Source: Chlorocebus sabaeus (taxonomy: Eukaryota; Chordata; Mammalia; Primates; Cercopithecidae). Taken from it: DNA of 64,000 nt. The stretch covers positions 91,104,923 through 91,168,922 of the forward strand of contig NC_132910.1 in assembly GCF_047675955.1 (NCBI RefSeq), in the 5' to 3' direction. This document shows, piece by piece, positions 10,993-22,774 of the stretch; the stretch's first letter is position 1, and every line of letters begins with the position of its first letter. The position numbers and the translations under genes are program-made. The notes below the pieces were generated by a model. That model saw only the letters and a list, made by a program, of their open reading frames with translations, was not told the origin of the DNA and did no database searches.

Positions 10993-11679
10993 CTGTATAT
11001 TCTGTTCTAGTGCCTGTTTTTTGTTTTTTGTTTTTGTTTTGTAGCATTCAATGTATTGGGACATTTTTTTCAATCTAAAATATTCTTCTAAAATATAATT
11101 TTAAAGATTATATGTATTCTATTTTCTCTATATACCATAACTTACACAGCTAATCTCCTGTGGTTGGACATTTATGCTCCTTGCAGCTTTTCACTATAAA
11201 AAATAACTCAGCTACTATATAATGTTTCCACACTTTCTGACTAATGTCTTAGAAAAAAATTTATAAAACCTGTACTGATTTCCTATGATCCTGACTATGA
11301 CAACACTCAAAGTAAACCTGGGGGCAGCCCTTGGATAGGGGCCTCGAGCCTCACTGACCCATCAGAAGAGCCTCTGAAGTCTTGGTAAGAGCAGTTGAAG
11401 AGCTATAAACAATGGGCAAGTTCTCCATCTTATACTTAGAGAAAATAGAACCACTTATCCCTTAATTGCTGTGGCCTAGTCTTCTAGGGTTAGGTAAAGC
11501 AACATGTTTTGGTGCATGAGAAAAAGAATAATACATGCAAGAGAGAGGAATTGCGTGAATATTCTCTATGCTTCCAAAGTCAATATGAAATATAAATGCC
11601 CTCTAAAAACCCTGAGTGAATAATAAAACACGGGAGTTATTTATGCTATTGTCTAAATATTTCTAAATATCTTTCAGGC
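10993..11679. other. Unique AT-rich sequence
   Basis: Starts with (gttttt)n-like low complexity near 11018-11040. The rest is single-copy with nothing recognised. Confidence 0.4.
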
Positions 11680-12015
11680 ACATAGTAGAGCTGTACTTCC
11701 TGGCTCTTGTGTGGTTAGATAGGATCATGTTACTAGTTCTGACAAGTAAGTTGTAAGCAGAGTGATGGGGACCATTTCTGGGCAGGGACATTAAATTGCT
11801 GATGTTAGACCCTCTGGAGCTCTTTCTCCTTCAGCATAACCACTAGTGTGAGATCATGGCTGGTTCTGTGAGAATGGGTCCCTGTGTAGCAATGATAAGC
11901 AGAATCTCCCCACCAACCCACAATAAACATGAGCAAGAACTAAATCTTTTTTGCTTTAAACCACTAAGATTTGGGGGTTCCTTGTTACTATACCATCACC
12001 TAGGCTCTCTTGACT
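11680..12015 (+). mobile_element. Ancient interspersed repeat, LTR (MLT1-like) or old LINE end
   Basis: The stretch from tgtgtggttagataggatc to aaaccactaagatttggggg and cttgttactataccatcacc matches a repeat ending I remember as common in mammals (ttaagccactgagatttgggg..ttgttac). I cannot settle the family; MLT1-type LTRs end similarly. Strongly diverged, no open frame. Confidence 0.45.
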
Positions 12016-12164
12016 GATAAATAAGATTTAATTGAACTTCTTTGTGATCTCATTATCTAATTTAAAATATTCACAGAAAACTTCATTCTTCTCTACACAT
12101 ACGGTTTGAAAACCTGGTGAATTATAGACATAATCTTTCAGGTTTTCTGGGCTTTGTTATGTAA

Positions 12165-12905
12165 CAATTCAACAGGTATTTCTTCAGTGCCTCCTGGCTG
12201 CAAGACAGTTACATTAAGTGAGAAATACAAATACTGGGAAATACAAAGATGAGGAAGACACAGCTCTGGGCCTGAATCACTTAAGATAAAGTAGGGAGGA
12301 TCCGGTTTCATATTTTCTACAAAGGAGGAATTCAGGGTTGGCAACTGGGTTGCAAAGGGCACGGGGAGGGGGGGACTGCATTGAAGCTGCATTTGCATAG
12401 TAAATGCAATCTATATATATTATATATTTATTTGAGGCAATTTTGCAGAGAGGCTCATGTGAAATATAGGAGAGTGGCTAAACACCTCCTCTGAGCTGCT
12501 GTTGGTACTACCAAGGCAACAGTAAAGACAATTCTAAGTAGAAGATGGAAAGTTATGAAGGAGAGGTCAGAAAAAAGTGGCCATGGTGTTTCGAAGGACT
12601 GGAAGATGCAGTCTGAGAGACTGGGAAAGGGTTTCAGTGAAGAAACCGCATTTGAGATGGGCTTTTGAGGCCAAGATTTCCACAGGGCGAGATTAGGGGA
12701 GAAGCGGTCTGGAAGGAGGGTGCAGTCTAAGCAAAGGCATAGGGGGACAAAGCAGAGGACTGATCAGGTACCAGGGCGATGTCATAGCTAGTGCCTAGAC
12801 AGACTGTTGGGCAAGTGCTGATTTGAGGGGAACGCACCAAGGGACTTAAAGGGATTTGTGCTTGGCTGGCTGAGTTAGGAAATTCAGGGCAGCGGAGGTG
12901 GGTGT
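12165..12905 (-). mobile_element. L2 LINE domain, antisense, patchy
   Basis: The 5' part (attcaacaggtatttcttca, gtgcctcctgg) is the reverse complement of the L2 3' end. Farther in, gcatttgagatgggcttttg and gtgcagtctaagcaaaggca match antisense L2 sequence upstream of that end. The middle is too diverged to follow, so this is a mosaic call. Confidence 0.5.
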
Positions 12906-13099
12906 GAAGCAGGGATTTCAAGGCAGAGAATTATACACCAGGAAGAAGAGAAGCAAGAGGAGCTGGTCCTGGCAGGTTTACTTGGCGGAATTGCAGCGCC
13001 CGTATCTGAATAATGAAGTTGGTGAAACCGAGAGGGCTGCAACCCAGAGATGAAGGCGCGGAGCCAGGACGGGCTCACGCTGCGCTTCCAGCTCCAAAC

Positions 13100-13145
13100 T
13101 CTCAGCACAGGGCTGAGCACAAAATAGAAGAGCGATGAATGAATA
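13100..13145 (+). mobile_element. Possible L2 3'-end remnant
   Basis: gcacagggctgagcacaaaa followed by gcgatgaatgaataat resembles the L2 end (gtgcctggcacata..tgaatgaatga). Short and uncertain. Confidence 0.3.
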
Positions 13146-14240
13146 ATACCTAATAATATCCCGACTGGCCGGCCAACTGCAGGACAAGCCAGTTTTTCAG
13201 GACTTGCCGGCCAGTCCTTTATTTTTAAACTTCTTTGCCCGCTCTTGGAGCTTGAGTTTGTTATTTACACCTTCCCCTCCAAAATGGGCACAGCAGAAGA
13301 TGGAGGCGCTGCTCAGATCTGAGCATTTGGCTACCTGTAAATAGCTCTGGTTTAGCTTGGAGGAGACTGAAATTAAATGAAGTTTGAAGACTGTGTACGA
13401 ATTTTAGCTTTTAATATTGTAAGTGAGCGCTGGCGGCACTGACCATCTTTAACTTCATGATACTAAGAAAAAGATAGACTCTTCAACAAAAAGAAAAACA
13501 TTTCAGTTCTCATCATTTGGTAAGGCTTTTCCCCAGGAATGCCCTTTGGCTTAATCTGACCCCACATACTTCCCTTTAAGAAGACATTTTAGTTTTGGTT
13601 CAAACAAACACAAAAGTTAGTGTAAATACTGGGAAAAAGCAGGTGGAGTGGGAGACTAATGATCACTTTTCTGTGTGATCCTGAGTGAGTGGACGGGATT
13701 TCTGGCCCAATAGTAGGGCAATATTTCAAGAATAAAAGGAAAATTTCTTGAGGGAAATGGACAGTTTAAGGATGAATATCATTCTTTTGATATCTTCCCA
13801 AAACATGTGCAAATTCAGCAAGAGGTTACAGGAAACCTCAATACCCTTGATTCAGAAATAAACACAGGTTATTTTTTCAAAAGGCATACAAGTGACCAAA
13901 TAATAAAGCCATCTCCAAAAGGTCAGGAGAAATTTATTGGGAACCTACTGGCATAGAACTGAGGAAAGTCTCCTTGTAACTGGGCTTCACATAGTTGCAA
14001 AAACAGTGGGTGCCTTCACTATGTTTATTACCAAAGATAGCAAATGTTTTCCATGAAAACTTAACCGGAATCTGTTTTGTCCGAAGGTCAGATCTACAAA
14101 GCCATAATTACCCAGGTAACTTGGGTCTGATGTTGCCTAAAATATCCAGGTAATTACAGGAGAAAGGTCATTTCCTCTGTATAATCTCAACTATACCACT
14201 GGCTGTCTATACTGGCAGTTATCCAGTGAAGAACAGCCTT
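13146..14240. other. Unique sequence, possibly conserved
   Basis: Young-repeat-free sequence. Notable words are aaccggaatc (grainyhead-like, near 14064) and paired ccaggtaa sites near 14112 and 14148. No coding case. The absence of SINEs from 10993 to 16655 makes it worth a conservation check. Confidence 0.35.
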
Positions 14241-16637
14241 TCACATTTCACTTTGTGCTTGCTTAGACCCTGCGAAGACCGAAAATCTTAACGAGTTTTT
14301 AAAAATCCCCTTTTTAAATATTCCCCTTCCCTTGCGCCATTCCCTAGGATGATCTGATGACTTCCTCACGAGACGATATATGAAATCCTCTTTGCTAATT
14401 TTTACGTTCAAAGGAAATGCATTCTGGAAAGAATACTGAGAGACAGAAATGAAACAAGAAAGGTGAAGAGGAAGAATGAACAGGGGTGCCAAGATCTGCA
14501 AAACTGTGGGGATTAAAAGATTCATAGCGAGAGAGAAAGAAAAAGAGAGAGGAGCAAAGCAGATATGCAGGTCAACAGACGTCTTATTCAGAGTTTGAGC
14601 TTTGTCAACACAGGCAGTTTGGGGGCAGAAAGAAGCACATCTGCTGGTCTGTGATTGCACAAGAGAAGCTACCACTCCTTTTCTTCACAAAGAAAAAAAA
14701 ATGGCATTTATCTCAAGTACAGCAAGGCATATTAGGATTCACCTCCCCCATTCTTTCTTCCCTCTTCCTCCTACCATCTCCCTCGCCGCCTCCCTTTCCT
14801 GTTGGAAGAGAAAAGGTGGGAGGGAGAGGAGGACCCACCGGTCACAGACAACGCTGTGGGATTCTCTTTCTTCAGCTTTTACCAGCCTATGGGGGTCAGG
14901 ATGCTATTGGTTCAGCTTTATGTGTGATATGGTGCCTCTCACTTAGCAACAGCGAGCAGGAGAGGCAGGAAGCAACGCCACCTGGCTCAGCAAGTGTGCG
15001 GATGGTTTAAAACGAGCCACTCACTGACAGGGAGAACAGAGGAGGGGGGAAGAGAGAGCAGGCTGAGCTTAATGTATTGTACTATTAAGAGCAAGGCTTA
15101 ATCAGGGTGTTAACAACAACCAACAGGCAGGCTATGGGGGAAGAGCAAAGACCGGACAGGAGTTATTTTTAATGAGTATCTACGTATACATCATGCACGT
15201 TGCCTTCATTTTTTTTTAAAGGACAAACAACACTGTGCTGCCTGGATGGTGGGTGGGGAGAAAGACGGTTATCCAGGCAAAAAATAAGAGATAAGATGCA
15301 TCTAAAACTCTACAGTGAGTTTACTCGGTTTTACTTTGTTTTCACACCAGGGTGTTACTAGAAAAGAAAAAGTAAAATTGGGTGTACTTGAAAAAGCAAT
15401 TGGCTACGTAATCACAGGATTTTTTTTTAAATTAGTCAACACAGTAGCTATTTCTAAATCTTAAATTCCATTTTAGCATTTGAAAATTAACTTTCTGGAG
15501 TGGAAAGTGGCAAAAGAGAAGTACATCTCTGCTAGAAAGATATTTTTTTTTTTTCCCTTTGCCTCCTTTGTGGTAAAAGGGAAATTTCTAAGAAGGATGC
15601 TGATAGAGTTCTGAAAGCTCACACTGCCTGAATATAACAGGGCTCAGTGCCAATAACAACAAGGAAATGTATTCTGCTATTGCATATTCTTTCATTTCTC
15701 TTAATAGAATTTTCCTTCCCCTCTATTCTAGGTCTTCCCACCAAACTTTAGAAGGATTATCTCACCTACTTATCCATCCCAACCCACCCCACTCCATAAC
15801 ATCTAAGAGTCTAGCTTTACACCCTAAAATATAAATGGGAAAGCATCTTTCTTTCGTTTGTAGAGAAAAAATGGGAGTCAACTTGGGTCTTTCATTGGAG
15901 TCAACTGGTGCCCTAAAGACAAAGCCCAACACTCTGGAGGGCACAGATGGGCCTCTGTCTGCCCTTCTAAACCAGACCCAATTAACCCCTTAGGCTCTGA
16001 GGAGTAAAAGCCACTGACTACAGTGACACCTACTGCTCGGGGTACAGCTGTACATCCTCGCACCGCCTCCCAGGTTCTCCAAAGCAGCCATTTGTTCCAC
16101 TGCCATGAGTTCCACTGAACACATTTCTCTCTGCTCTGGGCTAACACCTGGAGAAGGAAATTTTCAGCCCCCTCATTCTAAGGATAGCCTCTGAACCTAT
16201 AAATCAGGACCTTCTATAGGTAGGAGTCCTCACCTATGGGGATACAACATGCTCTCAGTCTATAAAGTGACCAACTCTCACAGTGAGTCTATAGAAGAAA
16301 GGCAGAAAACAGAGTCTGAGAAAAGCCCACACCTCTTTCAGAATCACTACCTTGAAATTACTTGTTAATCCTGTTTGATAACCAGTGAAGTTATCCTGGA
16401 AAAAATGAAACTTTTACTCTGTATCCACTGAATTTTGCCCTACAGGGAAAAATATGATATGAAGCACTAGTACAATCAAGGTATCTAGAAACTCCATTTC
16501 CAGTTTATACGATAGCATGTTAGTTAATCTATTCCTTCTACTCTATGCATTAAGTCAGATGCCAGAAATTCCCTCCCATTGAGAAGGAAATCCATTTAAT
16601 TATGGAATTCAAAGTTATACTTCTCTGAAGTCATAGC
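14241..16637. other. Unique sequence, purine/pyrimidine-biased patches
   Basis: Contains a purine-rich patch (about 14440-14560), a pyrimidine-rich patch (about 14740-14800) and homopolymer T runs near 15210, 15420 and 15540. The open frames of 114-144 codons at 14241-15010 overlap on both strands and owe their length to these biased patches. No gene recognised. Confidence 0.4.
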
Positions 16638-16655
16638 AAAAATTCCTATATGTTA

Positions 16656-16926
16656 GGCCGGGCGCGGTGGCTCACGCCTGTAATCCCAGTACTTTGGGAG
16701 GCCGAGGCGGGCGGATCACAAGGTCAGGAGATCGAGACCATGGTGAAACCCCGTCTCTACTAAAAAATAGAAAAAAATTAGCCGGGCGCAGTGGCGGGCG
16801 CCTGTAGTCCCAGCTACTCGGGAGGCTGAGGTAGGAGAATGGCGTGAACCCGGGAGGCGGAGCTTGCAGTGAGCCGAGATTGCGCCACTGCACTCCAGCC
16901 TGGGCGACAGAGCGAGACTCCGTCTC

Positions 16927-16950
<24 letters not shown>
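16656..16950 (+). mobile_element. AluY, full length with internal deletion
   Basis: It is close to the AluY consensus: gcctgtagtcccagctactc, aatggcgtgaacccgg and gcggagcttgcagtgagccg. The TSD aaaaattcctatatgtt is perfect (16638-16654 and 16951-16967). About 13 bases are missing in the left arm, where gagaccat joins ggtgaaaccc. A pure A tail of about 28 bases and low divergence mark it as one of the youngest insertions here. Confidence 0.96.
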
Positions 16951-16957
<7 letters not shown>

Positions 16958-17112
16958 CCTATATGTTGAGGACAATATCTGTAAGTCAAGGAAGGGCAAG
17001 AAACAAAATCATTAACGGCACCCTTGACTTACCCTAAAATAGACACTGAATTTAAAACCATCTTAAAGGTGCCAAGAGCAGAAACTCAGATGATTATAAA
17101 ATTAATGGTTCA

Positions 17113-17425
17113 GGCCAGTCACAATGGCTCACACCTGTAATCCCAGCACTTTGGGAGGCTGAGGCGGGTGGATCACCTGAGGTCAGGAGTTCGAGACCAA
17201 CCTGGCCAACATGGTGAAACTAAAAATACAAAATAATTAGCCAGGCATGGTGGCACATGCCTGTAATCCCAGCTACTTGGGAGGCTGAGACAGGAAAATT
17301 GCTTGAACCCGCGAGGTGGAGGTTGCAGTGAGCCAAGACCGAGCCATTGCACTCCAGCCTGGGTGACAGAGACAAGACTCAGTCTCAAAAAAAAAAAAAA
17401 AAAAAAAAAAAAATTAAATTAAATT
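17113..17425 (+). mobile_element. AluS with AAATT-repeat tail
   Basis: It starts ggccagtcacaatggctcac. The TSD aaattaatggttca lies at 17099-17112 and 17426-17439. The usual cccgtctctac is missing (catggtgaaac joins taaaaataca). The tail is poly-A followed by aaatt units, which extend the target sequence itself. Confidence 0.94.
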
Positions 17426-17440
17426 AAATTAATGGTTCAG

Positions 17441-17636
17441 GAGGTACAGCTTATTTCATTTTTGACAAAGAATATCTAACAAATCTTCACCAAGATAGGT
17501 ACACATTGAACAGAACACAAGTAATGCTGAAAATTTAAATATCACCCTTCTTTCTGGATGCTTCAAGTGTTATGCAAATATTTTGCTTTTTATTCCCAAA
17601 CATTCCACTTGAAATAACTGGATGTTACATTGTGCT
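17441..17636. other. Unique spacer
   Basis: AT-rich sequence between an Alu and a MIR-like remnant, nothing recognised. Confidence 0.5.
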
Positions 17637-17760
17637 ATTCTCATTTTCCCAAGAGGAGCTCAGCAGTTCGTCCAACATCACAGAGCAAGCTGGTGGAGGG
17701 GCCGGGGTAAGAGTCAGACTTCCTGATTTAAAGCCCTTGACTTAGCCACTGGGCCACCAG
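17637..17760 (-). mobile_element. MIR-family remnant, antisense
   Basis: cattttcccaagaggagct, acatcacagagcaagctgg and gagtcagacttcctgattta match in order the reverse-complement MIR 5' half (gtcacacagc..agtctg..). Diverged. Confidence 0.5.
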
Positions 17761-17763
17761 AAC

Positions 17764-18364
17764 CAGGCAATTCTCTCTGAAGCCCGTGAGGACTATCTCA
17801 GACCTCTTACTGACACCTCACCCCTGTGTATTAATTTGTGTTACCGTCTCAGAGTTGCAGTGGCCCTATTTACATTCTTCTTTAAGTTTCTTACTTTGTG
17901 ACCTCATTTATCAGTTGCTTTCATGAAACGGGTTAAGGAAAAAAAATGAGAATGTGGGAGGCTTAAGTAAAACCTACGAAATGCCCAGAAATGGCTCACA
18001 CGTAAGTTAAATAAAAGGCTAAATTTACCCACCTATACCTACCTAACTCTAATGTTTTAGCACTAAAATGAGTATTAAGTGAAAGGATACTCAGAAAAGC
18101 AGCTGTACTGGCTCTCCACTGAGACACAGATCCACAAGGTGGAGCCACTGCGGGGTAGCCAGCTATGTAATCAATTAATAGCACAACAGGGATATTTTCA
18201 TTCTTTTCCATAGAATTTCCCACTGGCAGAACACACCTGAAGACACATCTGTGTGGGGCGTGCAAAGTGTAGCTCTGTGGCTCTGCCATGGATCACCTAG
18301 ACCCCAAGTAGTAATCTGTTCAGTGGGGTGTGGGTGTTCCAAATGGCATCCTTAAATGTCCCTC
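17764..18364. other. Unique sequence
   Basis: No repeat recognised. A 97-codon antisense open frame (17996-18289) has no motif and no supporting signal. Confidence 0.45.
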
Positions 18365-18383
18365 AAAAAACTCATATATTTCT

Positions 18384-18694
18384 TTCTTTCTTTCTTTTTT
18401 TTTTTTTTTTTTGAGATGGAGTCTCACTTTATTATCCAGGCTGGAGTGCAGTGGTGTGATCTCGGCTCACTGTAAACTCTGCCTCCTACGTTCAAGTGAT
18501 TCTCCTGCCTCAGCCTCCTGAGTAGCTGGGATTACAGGCATGCACCACCACATCCGGCTAATTTTTTTATTTTTAGTAGAGATGGAGTTTCACCATGTTG
18601 CCTAGGCTGGTCTTGAACTCCTGACCTTAGGTGATCCACCCATCTTGCCCTCCCAAAGTCCTGGGATTACAGGCGTAAGCCACCATGCCTGGCC
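18384..18694 (-). mobile_element. AluS, antisense, 19-base TSD
   Basis: A poly-T tail mixed with tttc units precedes gagatggagtctcac, and it ends accatgcctggcc. The TSD is aaaaaactcatatatttct (18365-18383) and aaaaaacccatatatttct (18695-18713), one mismatch over 19 bases. Confidence 0.96.
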
Positions 18695-18713
18695 AAAAAA
18701 CCCATATATTTCT

Positions 18714-19490
18714 ATTTGATGAGAAGCTCCTTCCCTCAAAATATTCTTATATCTGCAACTATTTCCTCCTAACAGGGAAAGTAAGTGGTGATACATTTGT
18801 CTCCATGAATCAGTTCTTTTCCAGACACAGTTTTAACATAAAGTCCAATATCCAGTATCACCCTAACAGACAGCACTTATGAGGGATATAGAGCTGAAAG
18901 AGGCCCGCAGACTCTCCTCATTCAAAACCTAAAAGTTGTACTAAGTCAATCATGAAGAGAGACAAATACACCATGGGCAGTTACACATTCCTCAGACGAT
19001 AATATGAACGGCAGCCACCAAAAACTGGTGCTCCTGGTTTTGTGTTGGATAGGCTGTTTGGAAACTTGTCTCTCCAAACAGCCCCTTCCAGTATTCTTCA
19101 TGTCTTCCACAGCAGCAGCATTCTCTCAACACCAACCTGGAAATGGGGGGCACTCTGACTACTCCCCTTCATCTCCTTCAGTGACTCAGCATGACCCTTG
19201 GACTATTACTTTGGAATGTCTCACATCTGGCTTTCCCATTCCCATCCGAATTAGGTAATTCTGTTTGGAAGCATACCACTTTACACCAGTATTACTGCAG
19301 GGGCCACATTCCCGGATCCTGGCTTTTCTCCTCTGGGCCATCTGGCTTGGAGATACCTTAACTTAATCGTGTCAGATCTAAAGAACTTTGCCACAACATG
19401 GTCCATGCAATTCTACTTTTAGAAACAAAACCAAACATGGCAACATACACGCATGCGCATATTTATTTTAAAATTTTTGACTGAATATAT
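18714..19490. other. Unique sequence
   Basis: A faint MIR3-like antisense trace (tagagctgaaagaggcccgc) lies near 18888. Otherwise nothing recognised. The 84-codon frame at 19004-19258 has no identifiable domain. Confidence 0.4.
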
Positions 19491-19790
19491 CAGGGGCCAG
19501 CAAATCTTTTTTTCTGTAAAGAGCCATTTAGTATATTTTAGGTTCTGAGGGCCAAAGGACAAAATCGAGGCTCTTATGTAGGGAGAAAACACATTTCCAC
19601 AAATTTTTGGTTGGCAAAATTCAAAACTTTATTTCTCGACACTAAAATTTGAATTTTGTTCAACTTTCACATGCCATGAAACACGACCATTATTTTGAAA
19701 ATCTTTTCAACCATTTAAATATGCAAAAATCACTCTTAGCACATGGGCCATACAAAACAGGGGGCAGGCTGGGGTTTTGTCTCATGAGTC
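19491..19790 (+). mobile_element. hAT-Charlie-type DNA transposon remnant
   Basis: It opens with caggggccagcaaatctttt and then ctgtaaagagccatttagta, matching the common mammalian caggggt(c/t)ggcaaact..ctgtaaagggcca terminus. The 3' side keeps aaccatttaaatatgcaaaa, ttagcacatgggccatacaa and aacagggggcaggctgg. It is a non-autonomous element. The exact family (MER3, MER58 or Charlie) is not settled, and the right terminus is degraded. Confidence 0.65.
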
Positions 19791-19944
19791 AGAATATACG
19801 TCAAGTGGTTAAAACTGTGGTTAGGTCTAAGAATAATAAGTAGAACAAAAGATAGGGTTTTTTTCTCCTTCACTTTTAAATTAAGACATGTCTGTATTTT
19901 ATTACAGACATGTATTACTTTTATGTTCTGAAAAACAGTAACAT

Positions 19945-20290
19945 GGCCGGGCACAGTGGCTCACGCCTATAATCCCAGCACTTTGGGAGGACGAGACAGG
20001 CAGATCACCTGAGGTCAGGAATTCGAGACCAGCCTGGTCAACACGGTAAAACCCCATTTCTACTAAAAATACAAAAACTAGCCGGGCATGGGATGCATGC
20101 CTGTAATCCCAGCGACCCGGGAGGCTGAGGCAGGAGAATCACTGGAACACGGGAGGAAGAGGCTGCAGTGCGCTAAGATTGCGCCACTGCACTCCAACCT
20201 GGGCAACAGAGGGAGACTCCGTCTCAAAAAAAAAAGAAAAGAAAAGAAAAGAAAAGAAAAGAAAAGAAAAGAAAAGAAAAAGGAAAAAAA
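19945..20290 (+). mobile_element. AluS with (GAAAA)n tail microsatellite
   Basis: It starts ggccgggcacagtggctcac. The tail is about ten gaaaa units (about 20227-20280). A weak TSD is seen as aaaacagtaacat and aaaaaattaacat. The GAAAA repeat grew from the Alu A-tail. Confidence 0.94.
20227..20282. repeat. (AAAAG)n microsatellite
   Basis: Near-perfect pentanucleotide repeat in the tail of the preceding Alu. Probably length-variable between individuals. Confidence 0.95.
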
Positions 20291-20449
20291 TTAACATAAG
20301 ACTTGATTGACTGGTTTGTTGACTAAGATAAAGATTTCTTTAGAGCTTTCAGTTTCCTCCATATTCTTCCTATTTAACTTAGTTTCTATGAGGATAGCGG
20401 TCTCTTCATTATCTGCCTAAGATGCCTTGCACCTCTCCTGTTTTCACAC
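20291..20449. other. Unique spacer
   Basis: Nothing recognised. Confidence 0.5.
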
Positions 20450-20700
20450 GTTTGTTGCCTGGCAAAATCACACTCATATTTCAAGGCTTATTTCTTATTT
20501 CCTAACTTTCTCCTGCAAGACTTCCACATCTATGACAGTATGGGGAAATCTTCAGTCATCTGATCATCACTTGTCAGTTAATTTAGTGTGTTTAATCTCG
20601 TCTCCTAATTAGTATATGAGCTCCCCACAGGGAGGGACCACCTTAGAATCGTCAGTGCCCTCCAAGGCACCAAGCACAGCGATGAGTCCCCACCTCTGTC
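20450..20700 (+). mobile_element. L2 LINE 3' end
   Basis: ctcctgcaagacttcc, then ttagtatatgagctccccac, agggagggaccacctt and gtgccctccaaggcaccaag follow the L2 3' order (..gagctccttgagggcagggac..agtgcctggcac). Diverged. Confidence 0.6.
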
Positions 20701-21591
20701 TTCCACAAATACTGGACAGCTATTGATCTGGTCAACCTATGCTAAAACACAACTGTAGAATATTTTTAAAGTATACTAGAATCAGTAGATGAAAGAAAGA
20801 TAGAAATTTTGTCTTCATTTTTAAAAATACTTCTTAACTTTTAGAACTGTCCAACAATGAAATATGCTGCCTCTTGAAATAACAAATTTCCTGACACTAA
20901 AAAGTATTCAAAACACAAGTGTCTGACCATCTGTCAGGGATTCTGTAGAAGGAATTCCTGTATTATTTAGGTCAGACCACACGGCCTCTAAAGTCCCTTC
21001 TCACTCAAGAATCTGTTATTCTGATGAACTCTATTCCCCTACCCCAAATATCTCATTTATTTCTTAAAATTAGGTGATTCAAAGTAACAGGGGTGACAAG
21101 TTCACAACACAGATAATAATTTTAAAAAAAACTACTTGTCATTTTTTGAAATTCTATAGGTATATGAAGATGGTGTTAATTAGTTTGTTTTAAGCAGGCT
21201 TGGTATGTATGATAAACCACCAGCACTAACCTGAAGAAAAAAATCCCAGAGCAGTGCGAATTTTTTTGCCCCTTATTTAGAAAGATCCCTGTAGATGGTT
21301 TGCTTATTGTTTTTGTTTATTTGTTTGCTTATTCTTTTTACCAGATTACTGGGTTGCTGTCACTAATCAGCTGCCTGGACAACATGTAAATCATAAATAC
21401 ATCTATATTTTGCTTATCTTGAATCTGGCTTTATAGAACCTTCAGAATTCTGCAAACACCCCAGATTGAAAAGGAGCTTAGAAACAGATATTTTACCACC
21501 TCTTGGGAGGTAAAAATATAGCTCCTTGAGCACTCAGCTACATGTAAACATGACTACAAAAAGCCAAAGTACAAAAGTACACATCATTAGT
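20701..21591. other. Unique AT-rich sequence
   Basis: No repeat or coding signal. T-rich words near 21300-21340 are low complexity. Confidence 0.4.
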
Positions 21592-21705
21592 TATTTCATC
21601 AAGTATATCTACTCAGTACCTACCATGGGCAGTCAGGCAGTGCTCTAAGTACCAGAGACAGATGGTGACCAAAGACCCAGACCCTAACTCAAGGATTTAC
21701 ACTGG
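21592..21705 (-). mobile_element. L2 3'-end remnant, antisense
   Basis: ctactcagtacctaccatgg, aggcagtgctctaagtacca and gagacagatggtgacc fit the reverse complement of the L2 end. Confidence 0.55.
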
Positions 21706-21734
21706 TCACCAAATGAAGGGTCAGTTTGTAGCTC

Positions 21735-21764
21735 TTTTTTTTTAAAAAAAAAAAAAAAAAAAAA
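21735..21764. repeat. T9-A21 homopolymer junction
   Basis: A run of T passes directly into a longer run of A, so the stretch can fold back on itself. No Alu body adjoins it. Confidence 0.85.
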
Positions 21765-21765
21765 G

Positions 21766-22239
21766 GTAAGAAATACATTGACTGACTTGCAGTACCTATA
21801 AAAGACAGAGATTTTTATTCCAAAACCTAGAAATGGAGAACTGACGATAGGAGAGAAAACAGAAAAAAGAGAAGTACATGGAAAGAAGAGAAAGGGGAAA
21901 ATGAGGCAAGATGAGAATCAGTTGCAGCAACAGGGGTGTGTGGCATTAGAAGTAAGGGCTGGGAGCCCCAGACACTGACAGAGAAGAAAGGATGGCTGAG
22001 ATGTTTCCAGAGGCTAATACTGGGAAGCACTGGGGCGCCAGCTCCATGTGTGTATGCAGTCCTCCATGCGGCATGGCTCCTGCTGCAGGGGGAATTCGCT
22101 TTACCAAATTAACTGGTGTTCAGAGTAAGAAATAACCTCTCTACATCCCAGTTTCCCAAGTACTTTCTAAGGGTGTCATGACATATGTTCTAAAAAGCAC
22201 CTATTTCAAGGCCTGGCACACAGCATGCCCTCAGCTAAT
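21766..22239. other. Unique, purine-rich sequence
   Basis: Purine-biased (many gaga/agaa words near 21840-21910). No gene recognised. Confidence 0.4.
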
Positions 22240-22253
22240 CTTAGTTTTCTTTT

Positions 22254-22382
22254 CTTTTCTCTCTTTTTTTTTTTTTTTTAAGACAGAGTCTTGCTCTTGT
22301 CGCCCAGGATGGAGTGCAATGGCGCGATCTTGGCTCACCGTAACCTCCGCCTCCGGGGTTCAAGCCATTCTCCTGCCTCAGC
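22254..22382 (-). mobile_element. 5'-truncated Alu, antisense, with TSD
   Basis: Only the 3' part of an Alu is present: the poly-T tail, agacagagtcttgctcttg, and on to ctcctgcctcagc. The TSD cttagttttctttt (22240-22253 and 22383-22396) brackets it exactly. The truncation is therefore original to the insertion (incomplete reverse transcription), not a later deletion. Confidence 0.88.
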
Positions 22383-22429
22383 CTTAGTTTTCTTTTTGTA
22401 TTTTCCTTGAGTCATTAAGAAAAGGTTCT

Positions 22430-22719
22430 GGCGGGGCGCCGTGACTCACGCCTATAATCCCAGCACTTAGGGAGGCTGAGAGGGGTGGATCACCTGAGGT
22501 CAGGAGTTCAAGACGAGCCTGGCCAACATAGTGAAACCCCATCTCTACTAAAAAATACCAAAAAATTAGCCAGGAGTGGTGGTGGGCACCTGTAATCTCA
22601 GCTACTTGGGAGGCTAAGGCAGGAGAATCGCTTGAACCTGGAAGACAGAAGTCCCAACAAGCTGAGATGCGCCACTGCACTCCAGCCTCAGCAACAGAGC
22701 AAGACTGTCTCAAAAAAAA
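22430..22719 (+). mobile_element. AluS, full length
   Basis: It starts ggcggggcgccgtgactcac. The TSD is aagaaaaggttct (22417-22429) and aaaaaaaaggttct ending at 22732. It sits 47 bases downstream of an oppositely oriented truncated Alu. Confidence 0.92.
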
Positions 22720-22774
22720 AAAAAAAGGTTCTATCCCACCCTAAGTCTTCTGATCACAAAAACAAATCAGGAGT

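Noticed and set aside
20227..20282. Regular short repeats that might suggest a CRISPR-like array
   Set aside because: It is a pentanucleotide microsatellite in an Alu tail, with no spacers; the genome is eukaryotic.
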